Below, in pieces: positions 10,397-21,700 of a DNA stretch of 64,000 bases. The position numbers and the translations under genes are program-made. Below the pieces are notes generated by a model. That model ran no database searches, was not told the DNA's origin, and saw nothing but the letters and a program-made list of their open reading frames with translations. Numbering within the stretch: the stretch's first letter is position 1; each line of letters starts with the position of its first letter. The stretch comes from Ampelomyces quisqualis (Eukaryota > Ascomycota > Dothideomycetes > Pleosporales > Phaeosphaeriaceae), in contig JAGTXZ010000018.1 in assembly GCA_018398575.1 (NCBI GenBank), positions 2,914,001 through 2,978,000 on the forward strand, written 5' to 3'.

Positions 10397-12580
10397 ATGG
10401 AGAACTCACACGACACAACTGAAAACCGTACGGCGCAAAGCCAGCATTCTGTGGAGGTTGCGCACCCGCAGACAGACATGCACGCGAAGGGGCCCGACTC
10501 TATCGCGGCTTCCTCGAATGCATCGCCAACCAACACTGGCGACAACTGTGCATCACCACCAGATCCAAAATCGCCAACATCATCGGGACAGGCCGCTACG
10601 GCTGCGCCTGCTCCATCCATGCTGCTGCCTTCGACCACTGTCGGCCCTGACCATGAAGTGGAAGCTGATCAGGTGACCGGGACGCCAGCTCTTCGCACCT
10701 CAGCGACTTCCGCACCTTTCCTACCCATCAAATCAGCCGTCGTTGGAGGGACGCACAGCGGCGTCGCCTCTCTAGCTACGTCTGCGACGGCTTCTGAGCG
10801 TACAACCTCGCCCGTTACTTACGGCAATTGGAACGAGCGCATCACTTGCGACAGAGAAGCACATACCAAACGCACATGTCTATACCCAAAATCACGTCAT
10901 ATGTTGTGCCAAACGACAAATTACACGAAGATTCTGTCGTCACGTGGGGTCGATCGCGGCCGGAACGCCCCGACCAAGATCACGACGCCATCATTGCCCA
11001 AGCGCCGCTACAGCATCGATGTTGTGACAGATGGCTGGAACGTTCGAGACGGGAGCATGGAATGAGAGGAGTGCGATACCGCAGATGTATGTACTCTCGA
11101 CTTCAGCCGCGTTGGTAATCTTGCCGTCTAGACAGACAGTGCGATATGCCACATTGCGAGCGTGATCAGCCACCAGGGCCAGTCTACTAACAGATCTCAG
11201 GCTTTCACGATTACCTCCGCGCACAATGAGACTGATATCATCCCCCAGAAAGGGACAGTGCAACCTCTACCAAATCCTTTACGTTACTATTGCTTCAACA
11301 TGCCAGCTGCGTGTCGACCACCTTACAATGATGGTCACTACCTCACGTTCCAGGACAGCACCTTGCTGAACAAGGAATTTTGGGACATAAGAGACATGGA
11401 GAGTCCCCTCGCGTGGATGGATGACAACCCCTTCAACATGTCTCTCGAAGTGTTGCGCGAGGGTCGTCCCTGCCAGGAGCACTACATTGACGTAGTCACC
11501 AGCAATGTGACACAGTCAATTTGGATGGCTCACGTGACGGATGACCTGGGCCATTCATCATTTGACTACCTTCGACGGCGGTTCGCGACCAAGAGGTGGA
11601 TTTTCATCCCCATTAATGATGGCCTAGACGGCAACTATTCATCTGACAGCGGCGGTACACATTGGTCACTCGTAGTTATGGATCGCGTACATCGATCCGC
11701 ACATTACTACGATTCAATGAGTGTGGATGGTGCCCGGATCATACGCATTGCTGCAGACGTAACATGGGCGATGATCGCCCTTTTAGGAGGCGAGAACTGG
11801 ACCTTGAAGCCCGAGAGTCATACTCCCAATCAATGGCTGCACAACCAGACTTCAGGTGACCGCGGCGCCTGTGGTCCTTTCGTCTGGAAGATGAGTGACA
11901 TTCTCATCCAGCGCATCATAGATGCTCAAAACTATGGTCAACTGGAGCATTGCAGTCTGTCGTTGAATAAGCGGTTTCCGTGGGAGCACAACTTCAACTC
12001 CCAGGAAATTCGTTTTGAGATGCAAGATTACATTGCGCACCGTAAATGTCGAATGGACTCCTTGCACTACATGAGCGTGCATGACGCACTTGCCGTGGGA
12101 GGCGAGAATGTCATACTGTGTCAGAGGCCACCGCCAATATTACTATCGCCGACCGCTCAGCGCAGCCCGGACCCGGAGCGGGAACCGGAAGCAGAACTCG
12201 CGGTTATTTCAGACAGCGATACAGCATCTGACAATGATGATGATGATATCACCCTGGAGGAGGACGGTGGTACATGGGAACTCATATCCATAGAGCCGGC
12301 CGCCGTGAGCCGTCCTGCAGAGAACGCCAGACTCGATGGCCATACAAGCACGCAGGATATTGTCCTTGGCGACGAAGCAGAGAGCCAACACTCTCGCAAA
12401 CGAAGTCACGATGACACTATGAGCGAGACTTCAGCTCGGGAGCGTAGTGTTGACGGCGAGAGGGCAACCGGACCACCTCCAAGGAAAAGGCACAGCCCGC
12501 CTCAGCGTCTGCATGGCAACAAGCAGGTACATGTTTCCAAGAGAGAGGACAGCGTGGAAAGCAAGGAATGGTCTCCATAG
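10397..12580 (+). CDS. Ulp1/C48-family cysteine protease-like protein
   Basis: The solid part is the frame 11162-12580 (472 aa). It carries a Ulp1-type core: WIFIPIND, then GTHWSLVVMD with catalytic His167, YYDS with Asp184, and QTSGDRGACGPF with Gln229 and Cys237 (frame numbering). All catalytic positions of C48 deSUMOylase-type peptidases are present. A long acidic and Ser/Arg-rich tail follows (about 330-472), including an EEDGG acidic patch and PPRKRH, a basic nuclear-signal-like segment. Upstream, a low-complexity Ser/Thr/Pro-rich frame (10397-11065) is probably a 5' exon. A GTATGT donor at 11087 and a CTAAC branch with a TCAG acceptor at 11200 suggest an intron, but the phases do not join simply, so the 5' half is unresolved. 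The substrate is unknown. Such genes are sometimes carried by transposons, and RIP-degraded elements lie 4 kb away. Confidence 0.6.
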
Positions 12581-12993
12581 GCCTGCTTGTGTGGCAACGA
12601 TGCAACAAGACGCACCGCATCGTATGGAATTCGACTCGCGACGTTGAAGCGTCGCTCTCAACCCGCCTTGTACTCAATGGTCTTCGACGGCTTGCGACCG
12701 ACTGCATCGAACTCGACGGCTCGTCTTCCCATTTGCGCATTTGACTTGGCTGCGATAGAGGTCGATTGGGAGGAACGCGATTTGTATCGTCATGTTTTGC
12801 TCTTTACACAAGATGTCGACGTGCTGGCCGCCAAGGACGAACTTCTACTTTTACAGGCTGGGTCTCGGGATACGCACACATTGCGAAGATGTATTTCGTT
12901 ATTTCCTTTTTTCTTGGTATCATCCGGCAATACGCAGTTTGTCAGCCCCCGCCTCGTTGGAGAGCGGCAGCATTATACCCCAATCCACACGAC

Positions 12994-13025
12994 GTCACGT
13001 AGTCACGTAGTCACGCAGTCACGTA
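12994..13025 (+). repeat. Four-copy 8-bp tandem repeat GTCACGTA
   Basis: Units GTCACGTA, GTCACGTA, GTCACGCA and GTCACGTA lie end to end. Each contains TCACGT, a half of the CACGTG E-box, and a complete E-box pair lies about 350 bp downstream. Confidence 0.8.
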
Positions 13026-13255
13026 GAGATATAATGGAACTAGTACAACCCCCCACTGGATTCATACCCGTGAGCCAAACTCGTAGATTCCACCGCCCCG
13101 TGGCAATCGGGGGGTTTTCTTTTTGTTTAGTTTTGTTGTTTCGCACACTGACCATTACGGCGACGGGGGGGTTCACGTGTAAGTTACGAGGGCCACGGTG
13201 AAAGGGATATAGTTGGGAAGGAGGAAATTGTTCGGGGCGGCGAGGAAGTACGATT

Positions 13256-13275
13256 GGGGGAGGGGGGGGGGGGGG
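13256..13275 (+). repeat. Poly-G tract
   Basis: G5-A-G14 is followed within 60 bp by further G runs (GGGTGAAAGGG, GGGTTG, GGGGGG) and by a G7 run at about 13322. The cluster has the form of a G-quadruplex-prone sequence. Confidence 0.8.
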
Positions 13276-13375
13276 TGAAAGGGTGTAAAGGGTTGCGGGG
13301 GGAAGGTCTTTTTGTTCGACTGGGGGGGTTTTTTTGTTGGTAATACTTCTCGCACAAAGGTTGATGCCAAGGCTG

Positions 13376-13398
13376 GTCACGTGATTGCATCACGTGAC
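13376..13398. promoter_or_regulatory. Inverted repeat with two CACGTG E-boxes
   Basis: Arms GTCACGTGAT and ATCACGTGAC are separated by TGC. Each arm carries CACGTG, the core site of fungal bHLH factors such as Cbf1/Pho4-type proteins. It lies 1.5 kb upstream of the J-domain gene, so a target gene is uncertain. Confidence 0.5.
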
Positions 13399-14853
13399 TG
13401 GCTGATCCGTGCAGAACTGTAGATAGAACATGATTCAATTGAATACCTCTTTACCTACCCCTTGTACGATCGTACTGAAAACTAGCTGTCTCTCGTGTTG
13501 CAAGATAGGTAGTCTATTCAACATTTTTGGTTTTTTAAGGATCGAGGCGTGGAAAGTGGTGTTGTTGGGGTGTTGGGAGTCTGAGGGTGGGGAGAGGAGG
13601 ACGGTAGTGTGCGTACAGATAGACGCTTTGGTACCTGTTGCGTTTTTTGGAACGAGAGAAAACGGGCTACTTTGGTAGAGTGTGGAGAGGAAGGAATAGG
13701 TTTAGAACAGATGAGGCTCGCGGACTCTGGACCAAGCGTGTGTTAAGCTTGACACTACGGCTTTTTTTGAAGTACATTTCCTTGAAAGCGCCTTTTTTCT
13801 TCGGACCTCGGATCAATCTTTTTGTCAAGCGGCAAACTGGTAGTGTCATGACTGGTCGAGCCTTTGGCACTTGTTATGGCGGCCTTTGTACCAAGCAGAC
13901 TTGTCGCAGTTGAGATGCAGGGACAGGGACTGCGTTGGCTGGACGTCATAGAAGGCTGCTAGGGAAGGATACGTAGAATGAGGCGGGAGTGGAGACGTGG
14001 GAAAATGTCAGTCGTCCTTGTTGTCTACGTCTCATGCTCGCTGACCACGTCTCGTCCCTGGATACGGCGGAACACAGACTGGGCAGATGCTATTGGATGC
14101 CGAGCCCCACGGCACCCCGCAGAAGTGTGTTGTCAGCGGCCACTCAGACAGCATGGTTCGGGTGTGGTGTGGAGGGGGAGGCTCGTGACTTGCCGGGTTT
14201 GGCGGGGTGTGGTGTCGCTGGAATGCATCGTCAAATGCCATGTAGTGGGCATCACGTCTGGTCACGGCTGGTCACAGTGTCTGCAGCAATGCGAGCGCGG
14301 GTGGGGTGTTGAGCATTTTGCGATTGGAGGGTGGTGGCAGGGTGGCAGGTTCCATGGTGGCAGGCGACTCGTGGGCAGCAAAGGCAGCTGGGGTGATTGG
14401 GCCTGTGTTTCGTAGGCGCCCAAGCCGCATGCGAGCTGACGAGGCAGACAACAGGTGGTGGCATCCCCCAGGCGGCGCTGCTCTCCCTCACTGTTACTGT
14501 CCGCTGGGGTTGTACAGCTGTCTATTTCCAGCCTGTGTCGTCGTCGACTTCTTTTCCACCACCAAGCCGCGCCTGAGTGACGTCGCCGCTCGCGTACGCG
14601 ATACAGCCAGACCGCCACACCGCTGCCCGCCACACCGCTGCCCGCAACAACCAAGCTACCACCCTCGACTGCACCAACGCATTCTTAGGCCGCCTTCTGC
14701 TTGTACGATTCGCTGCCGGGCTCAGAATCTGCGTTGCCACGAGATTCGCCGGCTTTCTTTCCTTCCTGCTTGGCCCGCCGCCAGGAACCCGTCCGGCGCC
14801 GCTTGAGTCAGCACGGACAGCCAGGACAGTGCCCCTGATCATACCCTCTCCCC

Positions 14854-14916
14854 ACACCACCACCACCAGCAACACCACCACCACCACCACCTCCTCCTCC
14901 TCCTCCTCCTCCTCCA
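14854..14916 (+). repeat. (CAC)n and (CTC)n microsatellites in a 5' leader
   Basis: Imperfect CAC/ACC triplets pass directly into an uninterrupted CTC run that ends 8 bp before the J-domain gene ATG at 14924. The position implies they are transcribed in the 5' UTR as a strongly pyrimidine-rich leader. Confidence 0.8.
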
Positions 14917-14923
14917 CCCCGCC

Positions 14924-16690
14924 ATGGACGAGCCCCTCCCCGACCACTTCCAGGCGCTGGGCGTCGACAGGAATGCCGACGCTGCCGCCATCAAGAAGGC
15001 GCATCGGCTGCTGGTGCTCAAGTGCCACCCCGACAAGGTCACCGTCGCCGACCCCGTCCTCAGGCAAGAGAAGGCCGAGCAGTTCCACAAGATCCAGAAA
15101 GCCTACGAGACGCTCATCGACGACAAGGAGCGCGCCACGTACGAAGCAAACCTGACGCTCGAAGCCCTGCGACGAGAGAAGCTCGCACGACAGGGCGCCG
15201 CGTCCAGCCGAGACAAGTCGACACGCTTCGAGCCTCGGGCCGCCGGCGGGGGCACGCGCTACGCTACCGAAGAGCGCAGACCATCGGCCGCCTACGACGA
15301 GGACAGGTACCACGACGACCGCGAGCGTGCGCGCCCAAGCACCCGCTCCAAGTACGACACGTACCAGGCCTACCCCAAGTCTGCCTCGGCCCCCCGCACC
15401 GACAAGGAGTCGTCGAGGAGCGCCAAAGCGGCCACGGAGCGACATCGATCCGAGCGCAACAAGGCCCGCGACAAGGACGACCGCCGCAACCACAAATTCG
15501 TAGCTGTCGACAGCGACACGTCGTCGGCCGACGAAAAGGCGCGCTACGAGGCAGGCTACAAGCGCCGCAGCCACGAAGAAGAGGCCCGCAGACAGGGCGC
15601 CGACGCCAGACGCAAGGCCGACGACCGCCGTTCCTACGAGGATCCGCGATACGACGCCAGCCCGAGTGCGCGCAAGATGAGCAGCCAAGCAGAGGACGCC
15701 ATCCGCTATCTCCACAAGTCGCGCACCCAGGTCGAGGCCGAGATGCGCCCCGCCATGGTCCGCGCTTCATCTCGCGACTACTACGACGGCAGCCGCTCGT
15801 CACGCAAGGAGTCTTCTCGACCCGAAGCCGTTCGCAGGTCGTCGGCTCGACCAAAGGAGCGTGTGCCTTCCTCTTCCACCCGCGACCGAATCGTCGACTG
15901 GGGCAACGAAGAAGAAAGCTCCTCGCGGCGCATGCCTTCCTTGGGCAAGCACAACTCTTCGCCTGCCAACATGGAGATTCCTCGCGCCATGCCGCAGCGC
16001 TCCTACACGGCTGCTGATTCGTCCCGCGGCCCTCGTTTCTCGACTTCGCCCCCTCCGGCCCTCCATCGCTCGCAGACGACGCCATCCGTGCCCCATGTGT
16101 CTTCGCGCAGCAAACCCGCCACCTCCCGCCCGTCGACTCTGCGCGAAACTATGACTCCTGAGACAAGCCCCCAGGATCCATTCCCATCAGTTCCGCCACC
16201 CCAGCCCACTTCTGCTAGCAAGACCAAGTACTACCACTACCCGACCCCTGGTGGCGGTGTTCCTCTCCGCCAAGACGACATCCTAGCAGGCGGCCACCGC
16301 ACCGTCCTCCGCGAACCAGGAAGCAGTGCTCAACGCCACCGCTCTCCCGAGTCAAATCCTCCCCTTGGCCGTCCTCCCATTGGCGCCAACCGTCCTTCTG
16401 AAGCCAACATCTCCAAGACAGCAATGCCCCCGCCATCCATGGGTCGATCAAGTTCCTCGCCCATCCGTGAGGAGCGTGGACGGTCCGGACGTCCATTGTA
16501 TGGCGAGGTCCGAAGTGACTCTTATGCTCGTCCTCGTCCAGTTCGTCAAGGGAGCTTCAATCCAAATGACGTGCAGTATGCGCCCAAGTATGGACCAGAG
16601 GACGTCAGATGGGCACCTAGGGGCCGTGAAAACGATCGCGACTTTACTTCCAAGCCTTCCTTGGGCAGGACTGCTACGTACGTTTACTAG
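14924..16690 (+). CDS. J-domain (DnaJ/Hsp40 class C) co-chaperone-like protein
   Basis: Single-exon gene, 588 aa. Residues about 7-70 form a J domain: FQALGVDRNADAAAIKKAHR, then LLVLKCHPDKV with the HPD tripeptide that stimulates Hsp70 ATPase, then KIQKAYETLIDDKERATYE. There is no Gly/Phe region, zinc centre or C-terminal substrate domain, so it is class C. Residues about 85-588 are low-complexity and charged: Arg/Asp/Glu/Ser-rich to about 300, then Pro/Ser-rich, ending in a more conserved-looking tail (NDVQYAPKYGPEDVRWAPRG). Such proteins recruit Hsp70 to a specific task; which one cannot be read here. The ATG lies just after the pyrimidine repeats and begins the J domain within seven residues, which supports the start. 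Confidence 0.85.
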   Translation: MDEPLPDHFQALGVDRNADAAAIKKAHRLLVLKCHPDKVTVADPVLRQEKAEQFHKIQKAYETLIDDKERATYEANLTLEALRREKLARQGAASSRDKSTRFEPRAAGGGTRYATEERRPSAAYDEDRYHDDRERARPSTRSKYDTYQAYPKSASAPRTDKESSRSAKAATERHRSERNKARDKDDRRNHKFVAVDSDTSSADEKARYEAGYKRRSHEEEARRQGADARRKADDRRSYEDPRYDASPSARKMSSQAEDAIRYLHKSRTQVEAEMRPAMVRASSRDYYDGSRSSRKESSRPEAVRRSSARPKERVPSSSTRDRIVDWGNEEESSSRRMPSLGKHNSSPANMEIPRAMPQRSYTAADSSRGPRFSTSPPPALHRSQTTPSVPHVSSRSKPATSRPSTLRETMTPETSPQDPFPSVPPPQPTSASKTKYYHYPTPGGGVPLRQDDILAGGHRTVLREPGSSAQRHRSPESNPPLGRPPIGANRPSEANISKTAMPPPSMGRSSSSPIREERGRSGRPLYGEVRSDSYARPRPVRQGSFNPNDVQYAPKYGPEDVRWAPRGRENDRDFTSKPSLGRTATYVY

Positions 16691-18719
16691 TCGGTCTGCG
16701 CATGGAAAACGAAGTACACAATACACACAACATCCACCATCCAACACACACAGCACATGCACCACCCAAGTTGAACATGACAATGGTTACAGCAGGATAC
16801 CCAACACCTGGAATTTGATTTCAAGGTTAATGCGACTTGACTCTTCCCCCTTGGCGTTCTTTTGAATCCATTTCTTATCACTAAAGCTTCATTACTACAG
16901 CACTGGCTTGTACCTGACGCCCTTGCAAGGGCTGCAGCGTCGGGTATAGGCATTTTTCTACATTCTCTTTTTTGAACTCCCACTTTTTGTATATGAACAG
17001 ACAATCAAATTCCAACTACTCTTCATCACGTTCTCATCACTGTCCCTCACTCATATCACTGTCTCTCAGTCTTTTGCGAGGCAGTTCTTTTCCCTACAGG
17101 TACACGAAGTGGTGTACTCGATCCATTTTTCCTGCTACCTCGGCGCATCACTCGCTCACCTTGGTGGCAAATTCCCCCCTTGGCGCTGCCTTGACGACTC
17201 TTCCCTCGCTCGCTGTGCGATGCTTCATTCATTCAAGTAGATATGACACGACCCCTTTGCCACTTTCACCACACACGTCCGCGGTTATTTTGTTCTTGGC
17301 GCCTGCCTGCCTGGCGCGCGCACGCACGCACGCCCATGCACTTCACACAGCCCCTGCGACATAGTCCTAGTTTTAGCTCAAAGAAATGAATCAAAATCAC
17401 GCACAGCCTTGACGCCAAATCCATGCCAGAAAGAAAATGTGGAAAAATGGAAAATGAAAATGCAAAATATGCGGCCAGTAGACTCGTGGCCACGGCGACG
17501 TGGCTCGCTACACTCACACACCACACTCACTCTGTTCCCACTCATGCTCACAATCTCATCATGCACATGTCTATTGTATTAATCCGGCGCCGTTCGGACG
17601 GAAAAACAATACGGAGTGGGGAGTGCTTCCATCCCTCCTTCGCCCACAATCACCACACGCAGACACACACACACACACACGTCCCATGTTACTATCCCCA
17701 TGCCTCGCGACGCAGGTAAACGAGGGCTTGTGTGATACTGTACAGTTGCATCTAGGTCAAAGGTGTGTGTGTGTGAGCATAGTCCTGTAGAACAGATCTA
17801 GTCATCACTCCAAGACGAGAATTTCCACCAGGCAACACTATCACGATCATCACACGACAGCAAAAAAATAAGGGGGGGGGGCATAAAACCAGTCGAGGAA
17901 AAGTAAATTTCCAAGCATAACATGTACACGACATTCGCAATGGAATGTTTTGAGCAAGCCAAAAAAACAAAAAAAAAGTGTGCTCTTGAAAGTCCCAAGA
18001 TGCTCACAAATTGGCCGTGTCAAGCACTTGATTGCTTGGCTAGTCGAGTCGGCGCCAAAACCCAAGACGGAAAAAGAAAAAAACTCCAGACCAGGATTCA
18101 TACGTCAGAGCTGCACACGGCACTAAAAGGAAAATGCTTCTCCAAGAACAAAGGGCAACCTTGACACTTCCGGTGCAATGTCCAACCCGTTGTACGCCAT
18201 CGAGGGCATCGCGTGTCGTCAAAGGAAAACTCATCATGTACAAAGAGTGTGTTGTGCGTGCCTTGTTGATTGTGTCCAACGAGTGTAAGAGGTCAACGTG
18301 TGGAGGTCTTTGTGGCGGTACTAGGTACTAGACACTAGAACATTACTATGCGTAATTCAACGCGCATGAAAACCTCCACCATGGGTGTACAACGCCTTGG
18401 GTATGCCGGCTGAAACGAAGGGAACTGGTCCAAACAAGGAACAAGTGACAAAGGGGAAAAGATTCTGTGCTTGGTGTTTATTCGTTACACGGGCTGTTCC
18501 GTGATATGTTGCATCATGAGATCAAAGGAGTCGTCTGGAGTGTTGGCCATGTGCGCATGCGAATAGCTCCTAGGCCAACTGGGAGGCTGTCGTTCTACAT
18601 AGACACATGTGAAAGACAACAGCATCTGCCATGTACTTTTCAACATTGAAGTGTGTCGGCACAAGGTTGTACGACTTGTCCGTGCCAGAAAAATTTGACG
18701 TGGTGCCGAGACGTAGCGC
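16691..18719. other. Convergent 3' intergenic region, no gene seen
   Basis: About 2 kb between the ends of the J-domain gene (+) and the phosphatase gene (-). Rich in short low-complexity runs: (AC)n at about 17663-17680, (GT)n near 17763, a G9 run near 17873, and several A runs at 17950-18090. Open frames are short and overlap on both strands. It probably consists of the two 3' UTRs and terminators. Confidence 0.5.
17663..17680 (+). repeat. (AC)9 dinucleotide microsatellite
   Basis: An uninterrupted AC run in the intergenic region; a GT run lies about 85 bp downstream. Confidence 0.8.
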
Positions 18720-21700
18720 TTACAGCACGTCCCAGATGTTTCGAACTATGGGGCTGCTACCCGTTTGAACCGGGCTCCTGGGATCGAGTGTAGCCTTTTC
18801 TGGAGTCCATTGTCTTGGCAGTGGATCAGTCCAATCATGACCGTTTCGTTCATCTTTCATAGTCTCTTTCGAAGAAGCTGGGCTGTGGTCGTCATCGGGG
18901 ACCTGGAGCTCAAATCGGAACGGATTACGAGTAAATTCCTCTGCACGTGGAGACAGCAAGGCATCAATGTCGTCCGCCGCATGCCGAGGCGCCGGGGCTT
19001 TCTTAGGCAGCTTGGACTCCATCTCCGTCTGTAACTGGTGCAGTTTGCGTTGCTCACGAAGATTTGGTGACGAGAATCGTGTCCTGATGCCCTTCGCCGG
19101 CGTCGATAAAAACGCCTCTCTTGGTGTTTGAGGTGTTGCCGGAGGCTGCGATGTCGGCTCGTAGGCAGGTGTTTGGTGCTGAACAGTCGGCTCTTTGTTC
19201 AGTTCAGGTGAAGTACCAAGGCCACCCACGAGCGCTGCGTCCTGCTGAGATAGCTTCACACCAAGGGTACGCAGAGCCAGAGGCTGTGCATGCGCCGGCT
19301 GCGCCTGAGTGGTACCATCAAGAGAAGCAAAGCCATTGAACGTCTGGTGAGAAGGTGGGAGGATCGCTTGGAAAGACGGTCGTCGGTCCTCGAGCTCACT
19401 ATCTTGCGTGATGTGAAGAGTGGGCCTGTCGAAAGGATTGCCGGGGAAATCGAATCGTGTAGGCGAGGTCATACCAAATGGATCTTCATCCGCTGCTATC
19501 TTGGGCGCAAAGGGAGACATGTGAAACTCCTCGGCTCTGGGTGAAATCAATTTTTTATCATCCAGCTCTTCGGACATGCCAAAAAATTCACTTGAAAATT
19601 GGGTGGCAATGGGTGATGCAACTTCGGTTGCATCGAATGAAGGACAGCTTGATCCAGAAACTGGAGCAGGTGCTGGTCCGCTAAGATCGAAGGATGTGGC
19701 ACGGGGCGAGAGCATTTCGTACGTTTCATTCACTCCGCTGTGATTCAATCCCGCCATGTGGAACTCAGTCGCCCTGGGTGATGTGAGTGGACCCAGTAGC
19801 TCGTTTTCCGCACGCTTCGAGTTCGTCACTATCGAAGGCGGCTCCGCATCATAGCCGCTGGGCCACGGATTGTCAAATGTTGTCTTGACTGGTGACATGA
19901 TTTCCGTGCTGTCGAAGTGCTGCTGTGCAGGAGAGAAAGTGGAAGACAGGTTGAAGCTCGCCACAGCAGGAGAACGGAGGGCACCGAGTGAAAGTGACTG
20001 TAGACCAGCAGGCTGGCTGACTTCTAAATGTGACGAGGTCAAATCGGTCGAGCTCTCTGATCTCCTTAGCGGAAGCTGGCGAGAAAAGTTCGGTACAGAT
20101 GGGAGCTGCAATGTTGACCGCTTCAGCGGCTCTCGGGTCTTCAATGCGGGTACGTCCAACTTGGGCGAGGTAACATCGTTTGCGGTGATTGAAAAAACAG
20201 GGACGGCATTGCCAGCTGGATCAACGCAAGAGCTTGACGATAGCGAGGGTACTGAAGGATGCGAAGGCTGCGCAGGCCTGCCGAACTGACTTTGGCTCGC
20301 ATCCCAGGAACGACGGAAATTGGGCGGAAAGGCCCCTGTTGGCGCTGACAGTGGGCCGGGTGAAATAGCCATCATGCTACCAGTGCTCGCTCGCTGCATG
20401 CTTATATCGCTATCAGGTGGCAGCGGAGCAGTTCGTGGAGTCCGAGGACCAGACCCACTGTCCCTCTCGAAGGACGAATACCTGTTGTTGCCTGTAGATC
20501 TCGCCGTGTTCACACCAGCAGAACGTCGTCCAAAACCTTGATTCCCGTAATTTCTGCTGTCATTGGCGCGTAACAACCCGTTACGGAACTCTTGCAGTTG
20601 CATGATGAGGTTCATGTTCGGCCCGATCCACTTGCTGCGCTTCTTTGCGCGGTCGTATGCATCTTGCACGCTCATTTGAGGGTCCTTGTACAGACCATAT
20701 GCAACGATCAAACTGGCCGAACGACTGACACCACACTGGCAATGAATCAATACGCGCTTGCCTTGCTGCACTCGGGCGTCCATTATTTTCACAAGCTTAT
20801 AGAGATCTGGAACAATGTCGGTGTTGTGCTCCCAAGGCATGTGGATGTACTCTGGTGTCCTGTATGTCTTGCCATCAATGACCAGCTCTCCTGGTTGCAT
20901 AGTCTGCATCACAGGCGTGGCCTTGGGCATCGCGGGAGAATTGTCGTCCATGCCAAATGAGGTCTGTGGCTTCGCGCGTTGCGAAAGAGCAGCAAAGTCA
21001 ACACTTTCGGCAGGGGGTCCGTCAATACGCCTAGCGTCGATGTCCTTTGGCAATTGGGATGTCGGAGAAGTGAAGGGATTCTTAACCTCGCTCGCAACGT
21101 TGATGATCACATCAAATGTGCATGCCTGTTCGGCTGTGGGCTCAAAGTAGAGATACACACCGGCCTCGTAGATGCAGATGGGCCCGTTCGGGTACGCTGC
21201 TGGCTTCTCTTCCCGTGATTGTGGGATGTCAAAGTTCTGTTCCTGGTCATCTTCCTCTTCCGTCTCGAATGGAACCTCGGACAGCCCGCTGGCTTTTGTA
21301 GTGAGAGGACGCAATGCGGGGAGTTGCATTCCATTGGAAGGACCCAAGCTCGGTGCACGTAGCGGAAGTGACGGAGACGACTGGAAGTGACGCAGGGTGG
21401 GTCGATTGAAGGATGGGGTGGAAGGGATCACGAGTCGTGTCGGCTTGTTCTCTGTGCTGCCTGGTGTAGAAATCGTGAGACTGAGATTCGATGGGCGCCT
21501 CTTGGGCGGGGTCGGGGGCTTAATGAAGAGTGGAGAAGATGGCGCTGAGCTATTCTCCTCTTTGTTGACAACACCGACCGGGGCAGGAGTGTGTCCACGA
21601 AGGTTGGTAAGTGAGGTCGTCGTGTTGATCCCAAGGTTCTTCAAGTTCCGTGCTTTTTTGGCGGGTGTGGTTGGCCTCTGCAACTCGAAGAAGGCACTTG

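Larger units (their letters stand above)
12581..14853. other. Long intergenic region with simple repeats
   Basis: No convincing gene. It contains a four-copy 8-bp tandem repeat, a poly-G tract and an inverted repeat with two E-boxes, all listed separately. Frames near 12587-13201 and 13978-14806 overlap on both strands and look like chance openings in GC-rich DNA. Confidence 0.45.

Noticed and set aside
12587..13201. 204-codon plus-strand frame after the Ulp1-like gene
   Set aside because: It shows no motif and overlaps frames in the other registers; it is better explained as 3' UTR and spacer.
14522..15715. 397-codon open frame on the minus strand
   Set aside because: It lies antisense to the J-domain gene. 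GC-rich, codon-biased DNA opens the opposite frame, and the product is a Val/Leu/Gly/Arg mixture without motifs.
15022..16017. 331-codon plus-strand frame inside the J-domain gene
   Set aside because: It is a +1 shadow frame dominated by Arg/Pro/Gln with no domain; the real frame contains the J domain.
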